Source of the DNA: Streptosporangiaceae bacterium
GTDB lineage: Bacteria; Actinomycetota; Actinomycetes; Streptosporangiales; Streptosporangiaceae
Reading direction: 5' to 3'
Assembly: GCA_025934635.1 (NCBI GenBank)
Contig: JAICWX010000344.1
Coordinates: forward strand, 1 to 9,080
DNA length: 9,080 bases
This document shows, piece after piece, positions 6,256 to 9,080 of the stretch (within the stretch, counting starts at the first letter, position 1; each line of letters begins with the position of its first letter). Both the position numbers and the translations under genes were made by a program. Below the pieces are notes generated by a model. The model saw only the letters and a list, made by a program, of their open reading frames with translations. It searched no databases and was not told where the DNA came from.

Positions 6256-8039
6256 AAGCCGGGCCCGTCCAGTCCGGGACCGGTGATCATCGGCCGGTTC
6301 GCCCCGCCACCCGACGGGTAGGCGGTGTCGAACCACTGGGTGAAGAACTCACCCAGCCGCTGCTGGCAGGCGCTGCTGTGCACCGGCAGCCACTGACGGA
6401 ACACCGCTTCGAGCTGAGCCTCGTTGATGTGGCCCCCGCCGTAGCGGCGCTGGAGGTCCCGCAGCGCCCCGTTGAACCGGGCCGGGCCCAGGATCTGGCG
6501 CAGCGCGATGTAGGTGACGCCGGGCCGGTCGTACGTCGACGAGCCGTCGAACAGGGTGTACGGCGTCGGGTTCGACGGCGCGTCGGTCCAGAAGTCCTTG
6601 GCGCTGGCGTAGGTCTTGTTGAACTGCTTGACCAGGCTGGCCTGGAAGGCCGCCTTGCCCTTGGCGGTGGACGGCCCGCCGGCGGCGTTCTCGGCCAGCC
6701 GCGCCTGGTACAGGAACTCGCCCAGGGTGGCCATGCCCTCCTTGTAGAAGGTGTACCGGTAGTCGGCCTCGCTGACGTTGTCCCCCCACCACTGGTGCAT
6801 GTTCTCGTGGTAGAAGGTGTCGGTGTCGATCTCGCCGCCGGCGAAGGTGATCATCGACTCCATCTCCTCCTCGAAGGAGGCGTCAGGCGTCCCGATCACG
6901 ACCCCGTCCGAGCGGAACGGGAACGCCCCGTTGAACTGGCTCTCGAACGCGGTGATGTCCGGCTGCAGGTCCATGATGGCCTGGTTCTTCTGCTGCTGCT
7001 TGGCGCTGATCGCGGTATCCTGCGCCTGGTAGAACCGGATGCCGTTGACGACCCGCGAGGTCAGGCTGAAGTTGCCGACGCTGTTCTCGACCAGGTAGCT
7101 GGCGACTGGCATGCCCGCATGCCAGTTCCAGGTGACCGAGCCGTGCGGGAACTGCTTGCTGGCCCCGTTGTGCCGCAGCGAGACCAGCTCGCCGTTGGCG
7201 ATCACGGTCTTGCCCGCGGTCACCGTGTCAGAGAAGTCGTACGTGGGCTTGGCCGTCGGGTAGTCGTTGAGCGGCATCCAGTCTTCGGAGCCGACCGGTT
7301 CGGTGGTCACGAAGCCGCCGTCAGGGGCCCGGAACCAGCCCTCGGTGGTGCCGTCCCCGTCCTGGTGCACGCCGGGCCGGCCGGTGTACCGGACCGTCAC
7401 GGTGAACGTAGCCCCGTTCCGGATCGGCGCCGACGGCGTGATCACAAGCTTGTTGGCCGGGCACTGGGTGCCGTTGAGCGAGTCCGGCGCGGCGTCGGTG
7501 TTCGGCAGCTGCGGGGCGCAGGCGGGCGGGAACGGGTTGTTAGACGGCCCGCCGACCGGGTTGTTCTGCGACGCCTCGTGGGCGGCCGGGCTCGGGTCAT
7601 TCTGCCCGTTCGGGTCACCCGCGTAAGTCGGCTGCACGAACTTGAACCGGGCCGGGCGGCCGTTGATGCTGACCGAGTTGACCGTCATGTCCGGCCCGGC
7701 CGTGGTGTTGACGGAATGCCGCTCGAAGTCGAGGCTGAAGCTGGTCAGGCACTGCGTAGCCCGGTCGGTGAGCTCCACCCGGTTGCCCGGCAGGAACCGG
7801 TTCGAGGTCGAGTTGTAGACCAGGTGCACCAGCGTGTGCAGGCTGGTGTAGCCGCCGTTGCCGGTCTCCGAGTACACGTGCGAACCCGGCGGCGCCAGGG
7901 TGTGGGCTCCGGCGGAGCAACTGCCGCCACCCGTCGTGGTGGCTGAAGCCGACGCACTGGCCACCGAAGCACTGGCCGGGACCGCGAGCCCCATCAAGGG
8001 CAGCGCCAGCCCCGCGCAGGCCGCCATGATCATCCTCAT
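6225..8039 (-). CDS. Secreted M1 family zinc metallopeptidase
   Basis: This 604-residue protein has an N-terminal export signal: a short n-region with Arg2, a hydrophobic core (ACAGLALPLMGLAV) and a likely cut after Ala-Ser-Ala at residues 22-24. An N-terminal beta-rich domain (to about 330) precedes the thermolysin-like catalytic domain. The zinc site is complete: HENMH at 411-415 and a third ligand Glu434, exactly 18 residues on (YKEGMA), with the WWGDNVS stretch typical of M1 enzymes between. The substrate-anchoring GxMEN motif appears as EEEMES (390-395). It should cut amino-terminal residues from peptides outside the cell. Cys near the C-terminus (SACQQ, GTCAA) could form a disulfide. 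The large C-terminal helical domain of long M1 enzymes is absent, as in many short bacterial forms. Three in-frame ATGs lie within five codons; the first keeps the basic n-region. It is divergent from the MBL gene and overlaps LysR tail to tail. Confidence 0.92.
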   Translation of the reverse strand: MRMIMAACAGLALPLMGLAVPASASVASASASATTTGGGSCSAGAHTLAPPGSHVYSETGNGGYTSLHTLVHLVYNSTSNRFLPGNRVELTDRATQCLTSFSLDFERHSVNTTAGPDMTVNSVSINGRPARFKFVQPTYAGDPNGQNDPSPAAHEASQNNPVGGPSNNPFPPACAPQLPNTDAAPDSLNGTQCPANKLVITPSAPIRNGATFTVTVRYTGRPGVHQDGDGTTEGWFRAPDGGFVTTEPVGSEDWMPLNDYPTAKPTYDFSDTVTAGKTVIANGELVSLRHNGASKQFPHGSVTWNWHAGMPVASYLVENSVGNFSLTSRVVNGIRFYQAQDTAISAKQQQKNQAIMDLQPDITAFESQFNGAFPFRSDGVVIGTPDASFEEEMESMITFAGGEIDTDTFYHENMHQWWGDNVSEADYRYTFYKEGMATLGEFLYQARLAENAAGGPSTAKGKAAFQASLVKQFNKTYASAKDFWTDAPSNPTPYTLFDGSSTYDRPGVTYIALRQILGPARFNGALRDLQRRYGGGHINEAQLEAVFRQWLPVHSSACQQRLGEFFTQWFDTAYPSGGGANRPMITGPGLDGPGFYRSPGTCAA

Positions 8040-8070
8040 AGTCGCCCACTACACCACATAAGCGTCTCAA

Positions 8071-8086
8071 CCCGATCACGATCGGG
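8071..8086. promoter_or_regulatory. Perfect 7+7 palindrome between divergent genes, candidate operator
   Basis: CCCGATCACGATCGGG has 7-bp arms (CCCGATC/GATCGGG) around a 2-base AC spacer, in the 72-base interval between the peptidase and MBL starts. Its centre lies about 33 bases upstream of the MBL start codon, over the expected -35 region. It also lies between the peptidase start and any promoter further right on the minus strand. This fits a dimeric repressor site controlling one or both genes; the regulator is unknown. Confidence 0.45.
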
Positions 8087-8099
8087 CCCTGGCCAGCGG

Positions 8100-8105
8100 T
8101 ATCGT
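8100..8105 (+). promoter_or_regulatory. Possible -10 element (TATCGT) for the MBL gene, leaderless arrangement
   Basis: TATCGT matches TAnnnT and is 6 bases before GTG 8112, so transcription would start at the start codon. No Shine-Dalgarno is seen there, which agrees with a leaderless message. The same bases read TACGAT (8106-8101) on the minus strand, so the site could also serve as a -10 for the peptidase gene, whose leader would then include the palindrome. No strong -35 is present. Confidence 0.35.
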
Positions 8106-8111
8106 AGCCCC

Positions 8112-8756
8112 GTGATGCGACTCACCAAGCTTGGTCATTCGTGCGTCCGGCTCGAGAAGGACGGTGCCGTCCTAGTCATCGACCCCGGCACGTTCAGCGA
8201 CGCAGCCGCAGCCCTGGACGGGGCCACTGCCGTCCTGGTCACCCACGAGCACCCGGATCACCTGGACGAGGACGCGATCCGTGCCGCGCTGTCCAGCGAC
8301 CCCGGCCTGACCCTGTGGGCCAACCAGTCCATCTGCGCGCAGGCGGCCGAGTTCGGCGACCAGGTGCACGAGGTCAAGCACGGCGACGCGCTCGCGGTAG
8401 CCGGCTTCGACGTGCACGTCTACGGCGTGGACCACGCCCTCATTCATGAGGACATCCCGCTGGTGGTGAACACCGGCTTCCTGGTCGACGGCGACCTGTT
8501 CCACCCCGGCGACTCGTTCACCATCCCCGAGGACCCGGTCCGCACGCTGCTGGTCCCGATCAGCGCCCCGTGGCTGAAGGCCGGCGACATGATCGACTAC
8601 TTCCGCGCCGTCGCCCCCGCCCGTGGCTACGCCATCCACGACGGCATCCTCAACGACGCCGGCCTGGCCCTGTTCACCCGCATGCTTTCGCTCGCCGCCG
8701 CCCCCACCCAGGCCCCCGTCACCCGCCTCGCCCCCGGCACCACCCTGGACCTATAG
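8112..8756 (+). CDS. MBL-fold metallo-hydrolase (UlaG-like)
   Basis: The 214-residue protein is full length for the compact UlaG-like branch of the metallo-beta-lactamase superfamily. Seen in order: GHSCVRL (8-14), the IDPGTF strand-turn, the metal-binding THEHPDHLD with HxHxDH at 45-50, a central DHALIHED, VVNTGFLVDGDLFHPGDSF holding further metal-ligand candidates, PISAPWLK, and a C-terminal AIHDGILND with a last His. Such proteins bind one or two metal ions and hydrolyse phosphoester, lactone or amide-type substrates; which one cannot be told. No signal peptide is present, so it should be cytosolic. The GTG at 8112 is followed directly by ATG at 8115; either could start translation, and no ribosome-binding site precedes them. 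It is divergent from the peptidase and convergent with the oxidase-like gene 20 bases beyond its stop. Confidence 0.92.
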   Translation: MMRLTKLGHSCVRLEKDGAVLVIDPGTFSDAAAALDGATAVLVTHEHPDHLDEDAIRAALSSDPGLTLWANQSICAQAAEFGDQVHEVKHGDALAVAGFDVHVYGVDHALIHEDIPLVVNTGFLVDGDLFHPGDSFTIPEDPVRTLLVPISAPWLKAGDMIDYFRAVAPARGYAIHDGILNDAGLALFTRMLSLAAAPTQAPVTRLAPGTTLDL

Positions 8757-8776
8757 CGCCTGCCCGGGCGTTGCGC

Positions 8777-9080
8777 TCAAGCCGGCCCCGGACCGGCCGG
8801 CTGGCGGCTGTCGACGCCGCGCCCGTGGACCGGGTCGCGGCCGGGCACGTGAACCTCGCACGACCGCGCCCGGGCCACGTACAGCCGCAGCGGCGCATCC
8901 CCGCGCAGTTCCTCCGGACCGAACTGGCGTGCGCCCGCGGTTGCCCGGAACGCCTCCGCGCAGACCGCCTCCAGCTCCTGGTCACCGACCTCCCGGGCGG
9001 TGGCCGAGAGATAGACCGCCTCGCCCTGACCGACCGCGGCCGTCGAGTCGAAGATCACGATCTCGACCTCGGCCCGCTCG
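8777..9080 (-). CDS. Pyridoxamine 5'-phosphate oxidase-like (FMN-binding split barrel) protein, C-terminal part; 5' end off window
   Basis: The frame is open from the right edge to the TGA at 8779-8777, giving about 100 visible C-terminal residues; an in-frame GTG at 9058 is unlikely to be the start. The blocks AEVEIVIFDSTAAVGQGEAV, YLSATAREV, LRLYVARA and VHVPGRDPVHGRGVDSR resemble the strands and closing segment of actinobacterial PNPOx-like flavin reductases. That fold makes a split beta-barrel dimer that binds FMN or, in actinomycetes, often F420. Members of this family are frequently not vitamin B6 enzymes, so the reaction is left open. The N-terminal part that would hold more cofactor contacts is missing from the window. 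It converges on the MBL gene; a stem-loop lies just inside its last codons. Confidence 0.75.
   Translation of the reverse strand, partial: ERAEVEIVIFDSTAAVGQGEAVYLSATAREVGDQELEAVCAEAFRATAGARQFGPEELRGDAPLRLYVARARSCEVHVPGRDPVHGRGVDSRQPAGPGPA
8780..8802. terminator. 8-bp GC-rich stem-loop at a convergent gene junction, candidate bidirectional terminator
   Basis: AGCCGGCC and GGCCGGCT form a perfect 8-bp stem around a 7-base loop (CCGGACC). It lies 24 bases after the MBL stop codon and within the last codons of the oxidase-like gene. There is no T-tract on either side, so it would be a T-less hairpin as often proposed for high-GC actinomycetes. In such GC-rich DNA a chance stem of this size is possible. 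Confidence 0.4.

Noticed and set aside
6378..7946. Plus-strand open frame (522 codons) opposite the peptidase
   Set aside because: Low-complexity Val/Arg/Gly composition with no motifs; the minus strand has a signal peptide and a complete zinc site.
7992..8039. Lipoprotein signal in the peptidase N-terminus (Cys8)
   Set aside because: Cys8 lies before the hydrophobic core, so it cannot be a lipobox cysteine; a normal Ala-Ser-Ala cleavage site follows the core.
8756..8776. Terminator at the short GCCCGGGC palindrome just after the MBL stop
   Set aside because: The self-complementary core leaves no proper loop and the outer arms are imperfect; the 8-bp stem at 8780-8802 is the better candidate.

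Overview
The window looks like chromosome of a high-GC actinomycete (order not resolvable from this sequence). Most coding DNA is strongly GC-rich with G/C-ending codons; for example, bases 5641-5700 in the LysR gene are 90% GC. Gene families are typical of soil actinomycetes, and GTG starts and possible leaderless starts occur. The left end differs: bases 361-540 are about 49% GC by direct count, which suggests transferred DNA.

Layout. (1) Bases 2-1037, plus strand: the 3' part of a gene for a protein with a divergent RelA/SpoT-like nucleotide-synthetase domain, overlapping a small 88-90 residue gene. This looks like a polymorphic-toxin tip with its immunity or antitoxin partner. (2) Bases 1074-4396, minus strand: a shortened class I SAM methyltransferase that lacks its SAM-binding glycine motif, then an SDR oxidoreductase and, 14 bases later, a complete ABC exporter half-transporter. 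SDR and ABC look like one operon that converges on the toxin pair. (3) Bases about 4429-6255, plus strand: a DUF3626 protein and, 6 bases later, a LysR regulator with five in-frame 15-bp tandem repeats in its effector domain. (4) Bases 6225-8039, minus strand: a secreted M1-type zinc aminopeptidase whose 3' end overlaps the LysR 3' end by 31 bp. (5) Bases 8112-8756, plus strand: an MBL-fold (UlaG-like) hydrolase divergent from the peptidase across a 72-bp interval with a perfect 7+7 palindrome. (6) Bases 8777-9080, minus strand: the C-terminal part of a pyridoxamine-5'-phosphate-oxidase-like protein, cut by the right edge.

The genes do not form one pathway. The strongest candidates for something undescribed are the RelA/SpoT-like effector with its overlapping small partner, the repeat-bearing LysR coupled to DUF3626, and the in-frame-deleted methyltransferase head-to-head with DUF3626. 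No rRNA, tRNA, transposase, integrase or CRISPR array was seen, and no gene-free stretch exceeds about 75 bases.
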